64,000 bases of DNA, from the NCBI RefSeq assembly GCF_001017435.1, contig NZ_CP011371.1, forward strand, positions 992,001 through 1,056,000, given 5' to 3'. A program made the position numbers and the translations under genes. Under the pieces are notes generated by a model. It was not told the origin of the DNA. It did no database searches and worked only from the letters and a program-made list of their open reading frames with translations. Source of the DNA: Caldimonas brevitalea. Its GTDB lineage: Bacteria > Pseudomonadota > Gammaproteobacteria > Burkholderiales > Burkholderiaceae_C. Shown one piece after another: positions 1 through 8,171 of the stretch (the first letter of the stretch is position 1; every line of letters begins with the position of its first letter).

Positions 1-1
1 G

Positions 2-247
2 GATTGGAAAGCCAAGGCGCCGGGGCGGTACGCGATGTACTTCCATTGCCAAACCGATCTGGTCGAGACGTTCCGCCGGCTGTTCCCGGCAGACTTCCGG
101 TTCGAGGGCAACCGGGCCCTGGTGTTCGACCTCGAGCAAGAGCTGAAGAGCGATGCGCTCGCGTTCTGCATCGCCGCCTCGCTCACGTATCACCTGCAGA
201 AGCGGCAGGCCGCGCCTGGAGGGCAGGGTAGCGTCAGGCCCGCGTGA
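2..247 (+). CDS. DUF1801-like protein, C-terminal part (5' end outside window)
   Basis: The frame is open from the first bases and closes with TGA at 245-247, giving about 81 C-terminal residues. The readable part contains RYAMYFHCQTDLVETFRRLF followed by FEGNRALVF and a helical end (DALAFCIAASLTYH). This pattern resembles the C-terminal half of DUF1801/YdhG-like proteins, small cytoplasmic alpha/beta proteins of unknown biochemical role. The last roughly 15 residues (Gln/Gly/Pro-rich) look like an unstructured tail. It runs towards the convergent small regulator gene. The family call is from memory of the pattern and is moderate; the reading frame itself is well supported by its continuity. 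Confidence 0.55.
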   Translation, partial: DWKAKAPGRYAMYFHCQTDLVETFRRLFPADFRFEGNRALVFDLEQELKSDALAFCIAASLTYHLQKRQAAPGGQGSVRPA

Positions 248-305
248 CGGTGGCAGGGCGGGGGCAGGAGGCGGCGTCCAAAGCCGCCGAGCGAGCGGTC
301 GGGCG

Positions 306-536
306 TTAGGTGCGACCCGACCTGGGAGTGGCGGGGGCCGACGTCCGCTCGAACAGCTCCCCGACTTCCACGTCGAAGAACTCGCACAGCTTGTCTATCG
401 TCTCCAACTCCACGCGGGCCGCCGTCTCGTGATACAGCAGCGTAATCGTGTTTCGATGCAGCCCGGTCTGGCGAGCGACGTCCAAGATCTTGAGCTTGCG
501 CTCACCCATCAGCCGGGAAAGATGACACTTGATCAC
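306..536 (-). CDS. Small XRE/Cro-C1-type helix-turn-helix regulator
   Basis: A 76-residue protein consisting almost entirely of one helix-turn-helix domain: LMGERKLKILDVARQTGLHR (helices 1-3), then TITLLYHETAARVELETIDKLCEFFDVEVGELFE, the typical ending of the YozG/HTH_26 group of single-domain DNA-binding regulators. No sensor or dimerisation extension is present beyond a short Thr/Pro/Arg tail. It is likely a local transcriptional repressor, possibly autoregulatory, because a pair of direct repeats sits 20-90 bases upstream of its start. Its 3' end faces the DUF1801-like gene. Target genes cannot be deduced. Confidence 0.75.
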   Translation of the reverse strand: MIKCHLSRLMGERKLKILDVARQTGLHRNTITLLYHETAARVELETIDKLCEFFDVEVGELFERTSAPATPRSGRT

Positions 537-556
537 GCCCTACTCCTGGGCTTAAA

Positions 557-627
557 GTCATCCTGAACGACAAAAAGACTTGACATAGGGTTTGACGGCG
601 GGAAAATGTCATCCTGCATGAAAAAAC
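557..627. repeat. Direct repeat pair upstream of the HTH gene, operator candidate
   Basis: Two copies of GTCATCCTG followed by an A-rich tract lie at 557-576 and 608-627, with a start-to-start spacing of 51 bases, about five helical turns. They occupy the whole region between the minus-strand HTH regulator and the plus-strand gene at 659. A TTGACA box on the plus strand (580-585) lies between the copies, but no good -10 box follows it. Operator function is inference from position. Confidence 0.35.
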
Positions 628-658
628 GCGCGGCAGTGCGACGTGAGGCCGCTGCATT

Positions 659-1210
659 GTGACGGACTTTGGGGAGGACCGCGAAGTGGTCGAGACTGCG
701 TCTGCCTTTACGGCGCCGTGCGCGCCGTGCTCTCTCTTGCGCCCCAGTACGTCGACTGCCTCCCCTATCGGTCTCGCACCCGCCCCTCATCCCGACAACA
801 CGTTCTGGTTCCACACCACGCTCGACGCCCGGCTGACCGCCGCGCGTCAACGCGAGTGGTACCAGCTGATGCAGCGGCGCCTCGGCGTGCTGGGCCTTGC
901 CGTGGCCAGCCACCGATCGGTGTCGGTGGTGCTGGGCGTGCGCGAGCGGGTGGTGCGCGCGCACCGACACCATGTCTTGTCGTGGCTGATCGAACAGCCC
1001 ACGGTGTGGGCCGTGCAACTGGGCGAGCTGTCGCCCCTGGCCGACGCATTGGTGCGAGGGCTGCCGGCGCACCCGGTGGTGGACGTGACGTGTGTGGCCG
1101 GTGTGCCGCGCTGCCGGCTGGAGGGCTATGCGCAGCAGACGCTGCGTGCGGTGGTGCGCAAGGCGCTGGCCGAACGGGAGGCAAAGCGCTTGCAAGGATG
1201 GGCCGGCTGA
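659..1210 (+). CDS. Hypothetical protein with an alpha/beta N-terminal fold
   Basis: The frame opens with a GTG at 659 and yields 183 residues. I do not recognise the family. After about 45 low-complexity residues there is an alternating strand-helix pattern: FWFHTTL, an amphipathic helix TAARQREWYQLMQRRLGVLG, SVSVVL, the helix RAHRHHVLSWLIEQ, then TVWAVQLGEL. This arrangement is reminiscent of DUF469/YggL-like small proteins, but that is only a guess. The C-terminus is basic and helical. Given the weak first 40 residues, the true start may be further downstream. It is followed 71 bases later by a methyltransferase on the same strand. Confidence 0.5.
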   Translation: MTDFGEDREVVETASAFTAPCAPCSLLRPSTSTASPIGLAPAPHPDNTFWFHTTLDARLTAARQREWYQLMQRRLGVLGLAVASHRSVSVVLGVRERVVRAHRHHVLSWLIEQPTVWAVQLGELSPLADALVRGLPAHPVVDVTCVAGVPRCRLEGYAQQTLRAVVRKALAEREAKRLQGWAG

Positions 1211-1281
1211 GTTGACAGGTCCCCGGGGAAGCACTGCTCGCCGTCGGTAGCATCGATGAGGTGCCCGACACAGGAGACCCC

Positions 1282-2067
1282 GTGACCCACGACACCACCT
1301 TCTACGACAGCCTGACCCCGTACTACCACCTGATCCACCAGGACTGGAACGCCAGCATCGAACGCCAGGGCGAGCAACTGGGGTCGTTGATCGACAGCCG
1401 CTGGCCCGGCGGTCGCAAGGTGCTCGACGTCTCGTGCGGTATCGGCACGCAGGCGCTCGCACTGGCGCGGCGAGGCTACCAGGTGGTGGCCTCCGATCTG
1501 TCGCCACGCGAAGTCGAACGTGCGCGCGCCGAGGCCCAAGCCCGGGGGCTCTCGATACCGTTCTCGGTCGCCGACATGCGCCAAGCCCATGCACATCACG
1601 GCAGTGGGTTCGACGTCGTGGTCTGCGCCGACAACTCCTTGCCTCACTTGCTGACCGACGCCGAGATCCTGCTCGCATTGCAGCAGATGCACGCCTGCTT
1701 GCGCCCGGGTGGCGGCTGTTTGATCACGGTGCGCGATTACGACGCCGAGCCACGCGGGGTCAACATCGTCAAGCCTTATGGCGTGCGGGTCGAAGGTGAG
1801 CGCCGCTACCTGCTGTTCCAGGTGTGGGACTTCGACGGCGCGTATTGCGACATCACCTTCTTCTTCGTCGAGGAAGACACGCGGACCCAAGCGGTGCAGA
1901 CCCACGCGATGCGCTCGCGCTACTACGCGATCTCGACCGGGCGGCTGGAACAGTTGATGGTGGAAGCCGGCTTTGAGCAGGTCGTTCGACTGGATGGCGT
2001 GTTCTATCAGCCGGTGCTGATCGGCCGGTGCAATGGCTTGAGTCCTATGGACCGGCAGGCGGCCTGA
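1282..2067 (+). CDS. Class I SAM-dependent methyltransferase
   Basis: A 261-residue protein with a Rossmann methyltransferase core. Motif I is VLDVSCGIGTQALALARRG, followed by VVASDLS (motif post-I with the acidic ribose-binding residue), FSVADMRQ (motif II) and FDVVVCADNSLPHL (motif III/IV). The C-terminal half is beta-rich and ends in GVFYQPVLIGR. The methyl acceptor is unknown; no cyclopropane synthase or nucleic-acid motif is seen. The GTG start at 1282 is chosen because CAGGAG (1271-1276) lies five bases upstream; an in-frame GTG at 1261 has no such signal. A remnant of a paralogue's 3' end lies near 3940. Confidence 0.8.
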   Translation: MTHDTTFYDSLTPYYHLIHQDWNASIERQGEQLGSLIDSRWPGGRKVLDVSCGIGTQALALARRGYQVVASDLSPREVERARAEAQARGLSIPFSVADMRQAHAHHGSGFDVVVCADNSLPHLLTDAEILLALQQMHACLRPGGGCLITVRDYDAEPRGVNIVKPYGVRVEGERRYLLFQVWDFDGAYCDITFFFVEEDTRTQAVQTHAMRSRYYAISTGRLEQLMVEAGFEQVVRLDGVFYQPVLIGRCNGLSPMDRQAA

Positions 2068-2225
2068 TGCCAATACGTCGGGTGCCGACGCTCATCTGCG
2101 CCGTTAGCGCCGAAATATTGGAAGTGCAACATCCTGGCGGCAATGCCCGGGACTGCCCCGACCCGTTGCGACAAACCGAGGCTGTCGTGGCCTTGCCATC
2201 GGGCGCCTTCCGTCTCGGCGGGGAG

Positions 2226-2753
2226 TTAGGGGCCGGTTGATGGACCATCGCCTCGAACGGCCGCGAACATGGTCTGGGGTTCCTCCACGGTGACACGGTC
2301 AGGTAACGCACGAATTAGGAACTGAATGACGGCGTCATCGAGCGTTGGTCTCCACATTGGGACGGCCTCAAGGTACGTACCGTCGAGCTTGACCATTCTG
2401 TAGGTCCGCCGGCCACACCGCCCGTACACCAGAAGGCGCTGAAGTTCCGAGAGCGCGATAGATATGCCACCACGCGAGTCGGCTGGACGAGCTATGAAGA
2501 GGCGGCCGCCTGCGATGGAGAGGGTGGGTGGTCCCAGCGGACCGAACTTGCGAAGTTGGACCAGGCGAAATGTCGCCGGGATCGACGCGAGCGCCACGTA
2601 CACGGCGGCAGACGCCAGCGAGAGCCTTCCGAGAAGCAGCAACACAGCGAGGACAACGAGCAGTGAGGCGGCGAGCGCTAGCTCAAGCCGAAGCGGTGGC
2701 GGCTGATAGATGCCGTCGGACGATTCAACAATGCGTTGTACGTGGAAGCTCAT
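2226..2753 (-). CDS. Two-TM membrane protein of unknown function
   Basis: A 175-residue protein starting at ATG 2753. It has a short cytoplasmic N-terminus, then two closely spaced hydrophobic segments (roughly residues 22-42 and 45-60), and a beta-rich hydrophilic domain (TLSIAGGRLFIARPADSRGG, ISIALSELQRLLVYG, YRMVKLDGTYLEAVPM). The architecture resembles small membrane proteins with a bacterial PH-like domain, but I cannot name a family. It lies 67 bases downstream of another unknown minus-strand gene at 2821-3306 and probably shares its transcript. The region looks less GC-rich than the housekeeping part of the window, consistent with accessory DNA. Confidence 0.55.
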   Translation of the reverse strand: MSFHVQRIVESSDGIYQPPPLRLELALAASLLVVLAVLLLLGRLSLASAAVYVALASIPATFRLVQLRKFGPLGPPTLSIAGGRLFIARPADSRGGISIALSELQRLLVYGRCGRRTYRMVKLDGTYLEAVPMWRPTLDDAVIQFLIRALPDRVTVEEPQTMFAAVRGDGPSTGP

Positions 2754-2820
2754 CGGATGAGGCCCTTGACGTTGCACATGAGCGGCAGCTTCGGACTTGC
2801 CGGAAGACGTCCGTTTGGTA

Positions 2821-3306
2821 CTAACGCTCCAGCGGCCGATATTCACTACGGACCTGTTTGCCGTTCTTGAAGATGAGTACATCGTAGCCAGACGGACACG
2901 TCGGCGAGAAACCGCACGGCCCGGGCACCTCGGGTCCACGCTCGAACAGGAGTTCTCCAGAGAACCATTGCGCCTTGACGGGCGCGACCTGGCCTGGAAA
3001 CAAGATCGACAGCGGAATCTCTTTGCCTGACCGGCAATTCGCAGCGCGCAGCGACACCAGGCGCAGTTCCTTGTCTGCAATTTGCCAGACCGCCGAGTAG
3101 CCGCGCCAGATTGCGCTGCACCGTTCCGACGGCAATTGAGACTCGATGCGTCGCCACAACGCGGGGTCGCCTTCCTGTGCCGCATCCAGCGGAGTGGAGT
3201 ACGTATATTTGTTGACCCCGTCCATCACTACGAGGTCGGGACCCTGCTGGGTGGCGAAGGCTCCCTTCATTGCGATGGCAAGAAGAAGGCTAATAAGTAC
3301 GCGCAT
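2821..3306 (-). CDS. Small secreted protein of unknown function
   Basis: A 161-residue protein with a clear Sec signal peptide (MRVLISLLLAIAMKGAFA) and a predicted mature form of about 143 residues. The mature part contains four cysteines (SERCSAIW, RAANCRSG, GPCGFSPTCPSG), which could form two disulfides in the periplasm. No known domain is recognised. The start at 3306 is preferred over longer versions because the signal peptide begins there. It probably heads a two-gene unit with the membrane protein at 2226-2753. Confidence 0.55.
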   Translation of the reverse strand: MRVLISLLLAIAMKGAFATQQGPDLVVMDGVNKYTYSTPLDAAQEGDPALWRRIESQLPSERCSAIWRGYSAVWQIADKELRLVSLRAANCRSGKEIPLSILFPGQVAPVKAQWFSGELLFERGPEVPGPCGFSPTCPSGYDVLIFKNGKQVRSEYRPLER

Positions 3307-3937
3307 TTTTGGGGGGCTGGGTGATCGGGAGTCATTGACGGCACCTGCCCAGCTGACAGCTGCCGGCATCAGCACCGCTGGGTGGCCAAAGATCGATAGT
3401 GCTCGCGCAACTGCGATGCGAATCATGTGCAAGAAAGGTGTGCGGAAAGGCGGCCCGATGGTAAGCGCTCCTCCCGAGGCTTGCGATGCGGCGAACGCCT
3501 GTTCACTGACGCGACCATCCCCTTTTGTCCTCGGAACGGCGGCGGCGACCCGGACCGGCATGTCCTTGCGCCCGCGGTGACGACGGGCAGGGCGGGTTGT
3601 TGGCGCACCTTGCATCGGCGCTGGCCGACCCATCCGGGCCGGGCGACGGCGACACCGGGGTGGGTGGTGTGGCGGCTGGATATTGCACTGCCTGAAAGCG
3701 AGCGCTCGCGGCGTGTGCGAGGCGCCCCGAGCGTGGCGATTGTTTGGGCGTGAACAAAACCACGAAGCCGGGCCGAGGCTGCCGCTCCACCCCCTGAATG
3801 CAGGCCGTCCGTGTACGAGCAAGGCACGCCACGAGAACCTACGACGTCGGTCGGCGGCACCGCGGTCAAACATGCGCGGGCATGTGGTGCAGGTCGACGA
3901 AGTGCGCCTCCTGCCCATCCCTCGATTCGAGGAGTGG
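3307..3937. other. Non-coding or decayed stretch, no gene recognised
   Basis: About 630 bases upstream of the secreted-protein gene. Several frames are open on both strands but all give Arg/Pro/Ala-rich translations typical of high-GC noise, with no recognisable motif. No tRNA-like fold, long repeat or convincing terminator was seen. The stretch ends in the methyltransferase-like remnant at 3938-3985, so it probably represents decayed sequence. Confidence 0.4.
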
Positions 3938-3985
3938 CGCGGGGTGTTCTATCAGACAGTGCTGGTGGCCCGGCGCGACGGCTGA
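3938..3985 (+). pseudogene. 3' remnant of a second methyltransferase gene
   Basis: The frame ending with TGA at 3983-3985 encodes RGVFYQTVLVARRDG, which matches the C-terminus of the intact methyltransferase at 1282-2067 (DGVFYQPVLIGRCNG) at about 10 of 15 positions; a 12-base stretch is identical. Upstream in the same frame DEVRLLPIPRFEEW can still be read, but no SAM-binding motif precedes it. It is interpreted as the tail of a deleted paralogue. The match is short, so chance or independent homology cannot be excluded. Confidence 0.45.
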
Positions 3986-4196
3986 GGGCGACGCCCGGGC
4001 CGTCCCTCGCAGACAACGGACGCGCGCAGTCCTCTTGCCTCACAAGGCGCACTGAGGGTGGTGGCGGAACGAGATACGGCATTGGACCTAGGTCTCATAT
4101 TCCGCTGCTGACCTGCGTGCCAAGATGACACATCGGCCTTGCCGCGGCGACCGTCGCGTCAACCCTGCTTCTTTTCAATTGTGGGAGGTCACCGAC

Positions 4197-4829
4197 ATGA
4201 GTCGACGGTCCTGGTACATCTTGGCCTTATCCACGATGCTAGTCTTCAATGCCAAGGCGCAGCAGCAGCAGTTTGTCCATCCGGCCCGAGGACAGACGCC
4301 GGCGCAGCAGAAGAGCGACGAGGCGGCCTGCCAAGGCTGGGCCATCGAGCAGAGTGGCTTCGATCCTGCGCGGCCGCCTCCAGCCGCTGCGGTCGCCCAG
4401 CAGCCGACGACTCCCACCGGAACGACCCCCGGTGCCGGCGCGCGCGGCGCGATGAGAGGCGCCGTGGTCGGCGAGATGGTCGGCGACGACGCCGGCGCCG
4501 GCGCGGCAGCGGGCGCTGTAGCGGCACGCGGGCAAAGCAGGCGACAGAACGCCGCATCGAACACCACTGGCGTGAGCCCCACCCAAACGACGCCCGGCGC
4601 CGGCGCGCGTGGCGCGGCGAGGGGCGCGGTGGTCGGCGAGATGGTTGGGGACGATGCCGGCGCCGGCGCGGCGGCGGGCGCTGTCGCAGCACGCGGACAA
4701 AGCAGGCGACAGAACACGGCCACCGCTCAAACGGATGCCCAGCAGCAAGCCGCCCTGCAACAGCAGCAGCAGTCGTTTGCAAAAGCCCGTGCCGCGTGCC
4801 TCGAAGGCAAGGGATACGCCGTCAAGTGA
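4197..4829 (+). CDS. Secreted glycine-zipper protein with an internal duplication
   Basis: A 210-residue protein: a signal peptide (about MSRRSWYILALSTMLVFNAKA), a Gln-rich segment with a cysteine (DEAACQGWAIEQ), two near-identical 43-residue modules containing GAGARGA.RGAVVGEMVGDDAGAGAAAGAV, then a Gln-rich stretch and a short C-terminal helix with a cysteine (ARAACLEGKGYAVK). Small-residue repeats of this kind are glycine zippers, found in envelope proteins that pack helices in or against membranes. ATG 4197 is chosen because GTGGGAGG lies just upstream and the signal peptide starts there. The function is unknown; an outer-membrane or envelope location is inferred. Confidence 0.7.
   Translation: MSRRSWYILALSTMLVFNAKAQQQQFVHPARGQTPAQQKSDEAACQGWAIEQSGFDPARPPPAAAVAQQPTTPTGTTPGAGARGAMRGAVVGEMVGDDAGAGAAAGAVAARGQSRRQNAASNTTGVSPTQTTPGAGARGAARGAVVGEMVGDDAGAGAAAGAVAARGQSRRQNTATAQTDAQQQAALQQQQQSFAKARAACLEGKGYAVK
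4422..4715 (+). repeat. Intragenic tandem duplication in the glycine-zipper gene
   Basis: Two 129-base copies (4422-4550 and 4587-4715, offset 165 bases) encode almost the same 43 residues, from TTPGAGARGA to GQSRRQN. A 36-base spacer separates them. Synonymous differences are scattered through the copies, so the duplication is not brand-new, yet the protein sequence is nearly unchanged. Confidence 0.8.
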
Positions 4830-5059
4830 CGCAAGGCCCGGCAGTCCCTCATGGCTGACGGCTGCCGATGCAGCTTGGACGAGCGGGCCTCAACGGCCCT
4901 GGGTCTCAGGTCATCGACGCTGCCCCTTGCGCTGATACACCGCCCCTCGTCGGCGCCTATCGTAAGAGGGGTTCCCGTTCTTAAAGCTCTACTGCCGGAC
5001 CACCTTCGTTCAGCTGCCCGCGGTCCTGTCCCTCCCTGAACTGCCTTGGAGTAGCGATC

Positions 5060-5842
5060 ATGCTGAAAGGACTTTCCGCCATCGTGACCGGGTCGACCAG
5101 CGGTATCGGGCTGGGCATCGCCGAGGCGCTGGCCCGCGACGGGGCGAAGGTCATGCTGAACGGCTTCGGCGAGGCCAGCCAGATCGAACGGCAACGCGCG
5201 CAACTGCAGGCCGAGACCGGCGTTCAGATCGCCTACTCGGCCGCCGACATGGCGCAGCCCGAGCAGATCCGACGTATGGTGGTCGAGGCCGAGCAGCTGT
5301 TCGGTGCGGTGGACATCCTGGTCAACAACGCCGGCATCCAGTTCATTGCGCCGGTCGAGGAGTTCCCGGACGAGAAGTGGGCTCAGATCCTGGCCATCAA
5401 CCTGACCTCGAACTTCCATGCGATCAAGGCGGCACTGCCCGGCATGAAGCGCCGCAATCGCGGCCGCATCATCAACATCGCGTCGGCGCACGGCCTGATC
5501 GCCTCACCCTTCAAATCGGCCTATGTCGCCGCCAAGCACGGCACGCTGGGCCTGACGAAGACCGTCGCGCTCGAAGTGGCCGAGACCGGCATCACCTGCA
5601 ACGCGATCTGCCCGGGCTATGTGCGCACGCCGCTGGTGGAGGGCCAGATCAAGGAGCAGGCGCGGGCGCACCGCATGTCGGAGCAGCAGGTGATTGAAGC
5701 CGTCATCCTCGCTTCGCAACCGAACAAGCGCTTTGTCTCGTTGCAGGAACTCGCCGACCTGGTGTTGTTCCTGTGCTCGGACAGCGCCATCTCGATCACC
5801 GGCGCAGCCCTTCCGATGGATGGAGGCTGGACCGCACGCTGA
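5060..5842 (+). CDS. bdhA: D-3-hydroxybutyrate dehydrogenase
   Basis: A 260-residue classical short-chain dehydrogenase. The NAD-binding motif TGSTSGIG begins at residue 10, NNAG lies at 89-92, and the catalytic set is Ser142, Tyr155 and Lys159 (YVAAKHG). Length and motifs such as INLTSNFHAIKAALPGMK and CPGYVRTPLVEGQI match bacterial 3-hydroxybutyrate dehydrogenase (EC 1.1.1.30), which oxidises D-3-hydroxybutyrate to acetoacetate with NAD in the cytoplasm. It is followed 57 bases later by both subunits of a 3-oxoacid CoA-transferase, a context that supports a role in polyhydroxybutyrate or ketone-body use. SD GGAG lies at 5048-5051, a little far from the ATG. Confidence 0.9.
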   Translation: MLKGLSAIVTGSTSGIGLGIAEALARDGAKVMLNGFGEASQIERQRAQLQAETGVQIAYSAADMAQPEQIRRMVVEAEQLFGAVDILVNNAGIQFIAPVEEFPDEKWAQILAINLTSNFHAIKAALPGMKRRNRGRIINIASAHGLIASPFKSAYVAAKHGTLGLTKTVALEVAETGITCNAICPGYVRTPLVEGQIKEQARAHRMSEQQVIEAVILASQPNKRFVSLQELADLVLFLCSDSAISITGAALPMDGGWTAR

Positions 5843-5899
5843 CATTCCGTCGCGCGGGCATGTTTGCGCCCCTGCACCCATCACCAGCCGAGGGCACCT

Positions 5900-6562
5900 A
5901 TGGGGAAAACCGTCAAGGCAGCCGATTTCATCGATCACGTCGCCGATGGCGCGACGCTGATGATCGGAGGTTTCATGGGCGTGGGCTCGCCGCGCCGCCT
6001 GATTGATGAGCTGGTCCGGCAAGGCAAGAAGGAGTTGACCGTGATCGCCAACGACAGCGCGCGCCCTGGCGTCGCGATCGGCAAGCTCATCTCGGCACGC
6101 CTGGTTCGTCGTCTCGTCGTCAGCCATATCGGCACCAACCCAGAGACACAGCGGCAGATGATGGACGGCGTGCTCGAGGTCGAACTGGTGCCGCAGGGCA
6201 CGCTCGCCGAGCGGATCAGGGCCGGTGGCTACGGGCTGGGCGGTGTGCTGACGCCGACCGGCGTCGGCACCATCGTGGAGCAGGGCAAACGCACGCTCGA
6301 GATCGAGGGTCGGGTCTTCCTGCTCGAGATGCCGCTGCGGGCCCAGTACGCACTGGTGTGCGCACGAAGGGCCGATCACATCGGCAACCTCGTCTACGCC
6401 TTGACCGCCCGCAACCTCAACCCTCTGATGGCGATGGCCGCAGACACGGTGGTGGCAGAACCGCAAGAGATCGTCCCGGTCGGCGTGATCGCACCCGATG
6501 ACGTCATGACCCCTGCCGTGCTCGTGGATCGTCTCGTCGCCCGGGAGCCCGTCCATGGATGA
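5900..6562 (+). CDS. scoA: 3-oxoacid CoA-transferase subunit A
   Basis: A 220-residue alpha subunit of a family I CoA-transferase. The signature near the N-terminus is ATLMIGGFMGVGSPRRLIDELV, the GGFxxxG loop that helps bind CoA; LTPTGVGTIVEQGK follows. With the B subunit it transfers CoA from succinyl-CoA or acetyl-CoA to acetoacetate, making acetoacetyl-CoA. The donor cannot be told from sequence, so ScoA versus AtoD is undecided. ATG 5900 gives the family's normal length; an upstream in-frame start (5864) would add 12 unlikely residues. The gene overlaps the B-subunit gene by 8 bases, indicating one transcript with coupled translation. Confidence 0.88.
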   Translation: MGKTVKAADFIDHVADGATLMIGGFMGVGSPRRLIDELVRQGKKELTVIANDSARPGVAIGKLISARLVRRLVVSHIGTNPETQRQMMDGVLEVELVPQGTLAERIRAGGYGLGGVLTPTGVGTIVEQGKRTLEIEGRVFLLEMPLRAQYALVCARRADHIGNLVYALTARNLNPLMAMAADTVVAEPQEIVPVGVIAPDDVMTPAVLVDRLVAREPVHG

Positions 6563-7205
6563 GAAAAGGCTGATCGCCGCACGTGTCGCGCTCGAACTGC
6601 GCCCCGGCTATCTCGTGAACCTGGGCATCGGTCTGCCGACGCTGGTGGCCTCGATGGTGCCGCCCGGGGCCCAGATCTTCTTCCAGTCCGAGAACGGCAT
6701 CGTCGGCATGCAAGCCGTCACCGAAGAGGGCCTCGAGGCCGAAGATCTCACCGACGCGGGCGGCAATTCGATCAGCGCGTTGCCGGGCTCGGCAACCTTC
6801 GACAGCGCCATGTCGTTCGGCCTGATCCGTGGCGGGCATCTGGACGTCACCGTGCTCGGCGGCTTGCAGGTCGACAAGACCGGAAGACTGGCCAACTGGA
6901 TGGTGCCCGGCAGCATGGTGCCGGGCATGGGAGGTGCGATGGATCTCGTCACGGGCGCCCGCCGTGTCATCGTGGCCATGACGCATACCGTCAAGGGCAA
7001 GCCGAAGATCGTCGAGCAGTGCACCTTGCCGCTGACCTCCGCCCGTTGCGTGGACCTCATCGTGACCGAGCTGGCGGTGATGGAGCCGACGGCGAGCGGC
7101 CTGGTCCTGAAGGAACTGGCGCCGGGTGTCGAGCTGGCCGCGGTTCAGAACGTGACCGGCACACGGTTGATCGTCTCGGAGCCGATAGCGCGGATGCCCG
7201 TCTAG
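6555..7205 (+). CDS. scoB: 3-oxoacid CoA-transferase subunit B
   Basis: A 216-residue beta subunit of a family I CoA-transferase. The motif FFQSENGIVGM carries the catalytic glutamate (Glu46), which forms the acyl-CoA thioester intermediate. NLGIGLPTLVASMVP near the N-terminus and GGHLDVTVLGGLQVD and MVPGMGGAMDLVTGARRVIV in the middle are typical of ScoB/AtoA. It forms the active enzyme with the product of the gene it overlaps. With the upstream dehydrogenase this makes a complete path from 3-hydroxybutyrate to acetoacetyl-CoA; a thiolase is not encoded nearby. Confidence 0.9.
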   Translation: MDEKRLIAARVALELRPGYLVNLGIGLPTLVASMVPPGAQIFFQSENGIVGMQAVTEEGLEAEDLTDAGGNSISALPGSATFDSAMSFGLIRGGHLDVTVLGGLQVDKTGRLANWMVPGSMVPGMGGAMDLVTGARRVIVAMTHTVKGKPKIVEQCTLPLTSARCVDLIVTELAVMEPTASGLVLKELAPGVELAAVQNVTGTRLIVSEPIARMPV

Positions 7206-7401
7206 GCCGTCAATGGGCTGGCCCGCCGCACCGAAGACCATTGCCACACCCTCGGACTCGGTGCAGGCGACAGGCGGGCGGACGGACGACGCTCAGGAGG
7301 AGCGCAGGCAGGGCCGCCTGCCCCCGACCACAGTGGCAGCGCCGAGTGGGCACGCCTACCGTGAGATGTCAGGCCGCAACGGCCGTTCTACAGGAGAACC
7401 T

Positions 7402-7986
7402 ATGCTGTCCATGTCATCCTTCCTTACCTCGCTTGCAATGGGTGTGGTGTGCGTGTCGGCCGCGCCGCTGACCGTGAGCGCCGCGCCGTCCGACACCGGT
7501 CTCAAGGTCGTCGGCCTGCAGGCCAGCGTCACCGGGACGGTCTCTGCTGTGGAGGCAGAGCAGCGCACCGTCACCTTGAAGGGGCCGCAAGGCCAGGAAC
7601 GAACCTTTGGTGTCGATGATTCGGTGGCGCTGGACCGTGTGAAGGTAGGCGACCTGATTCGCCTGGACTACCAGCGCGCCGTGGCCGTGGCCTTGCGCAA
7701 AGGTGGAGACGGCATCCGCGAACAGGTGGAAGCGGAAGCCGAGGCACGGACTCAGCAGGACGGCAAGCCCGGCCTGCAGGCCAACAAGCGCACGACGGTG
7801 GTGACCAACGTGCTGGCAGTCGATCAACACGAGCAAACGGTGCGGCTGCAAGGGCCGCAAGGCCGCGTGGCCGACTTCAGGGTGAAGGACAAGGCAACCC
7901 TGGCAGACGTGAAGGTGGGCGACCAGGTGGTGGCCGTGGTTCACGAAGCCGTGGCGGTGAGGATGAAAGCCGCGACGCAGCGGTGA
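7402..7986 (+). CDS. Periplasmic protein with two repeated beta-domains
   Basis: A 194-residue protein with a signal peptide (about residues 1-28, ending VSAAPS). The mature part carries two related modules, GTVSAVEAEQRTVTLKGPQGQERTFGVDD and VTNVLAVDQHEQTVRLQGPQGRVADFRVKD, each followed by a VKVGD segment and a hydrophobic strand. The modules resemble small OB-like beta domains of DUF5666 or copper-binding CusF type, but no metal-binding Met/His motif is visible. ATG 7402 follows AGGAG (7392-7396) with good spacing; the longer in-frame version from 7213 lacks a signal peptide. The function is unknown. Confidence 0.7.
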   Translation: MLSMSSFLTSLAMGVVCVSAAPLTVSAAPSDTGLKVVGLQASVTGTVSAVEAEQRTVTLKGPQGQERTFGVDDSVALDRVKVGDLIRLDYQRAVAVALRKGGDGIREQVEAEAEARTQQDGKPGLQANKRTTVVTNVLAVDQHEQTVRLQGPQGRVADFRVKDKATLADVKVGDQVVAVVHEAVAVRMKAATQR

Positions 7987-8171
7987 CCCGGCGGCTTGCC
8001 GGAGAGGCACTGCGGCCCCGGCATCCGCCGAGCGTCGGTCCAAAAGCGTAAGGGGCGACGCCGGCGCGATGGAGGACTGTGGGCGAACGGGCGGCGATCG
8101 GCGGTCGGGCTTGCGCCGTCCGCCTGATGTTGCATAGACTGCCGCAGCCCATCCTCCTCTCCCATCGCCGC

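Noticed and set aside
580..608. TTGACA box followed 17 bases later by a possible -10
   Set aside because: The hexamer at the expected -10 position (AAAATG) is poor, so a promoter cannot be claimed from sequence alone.
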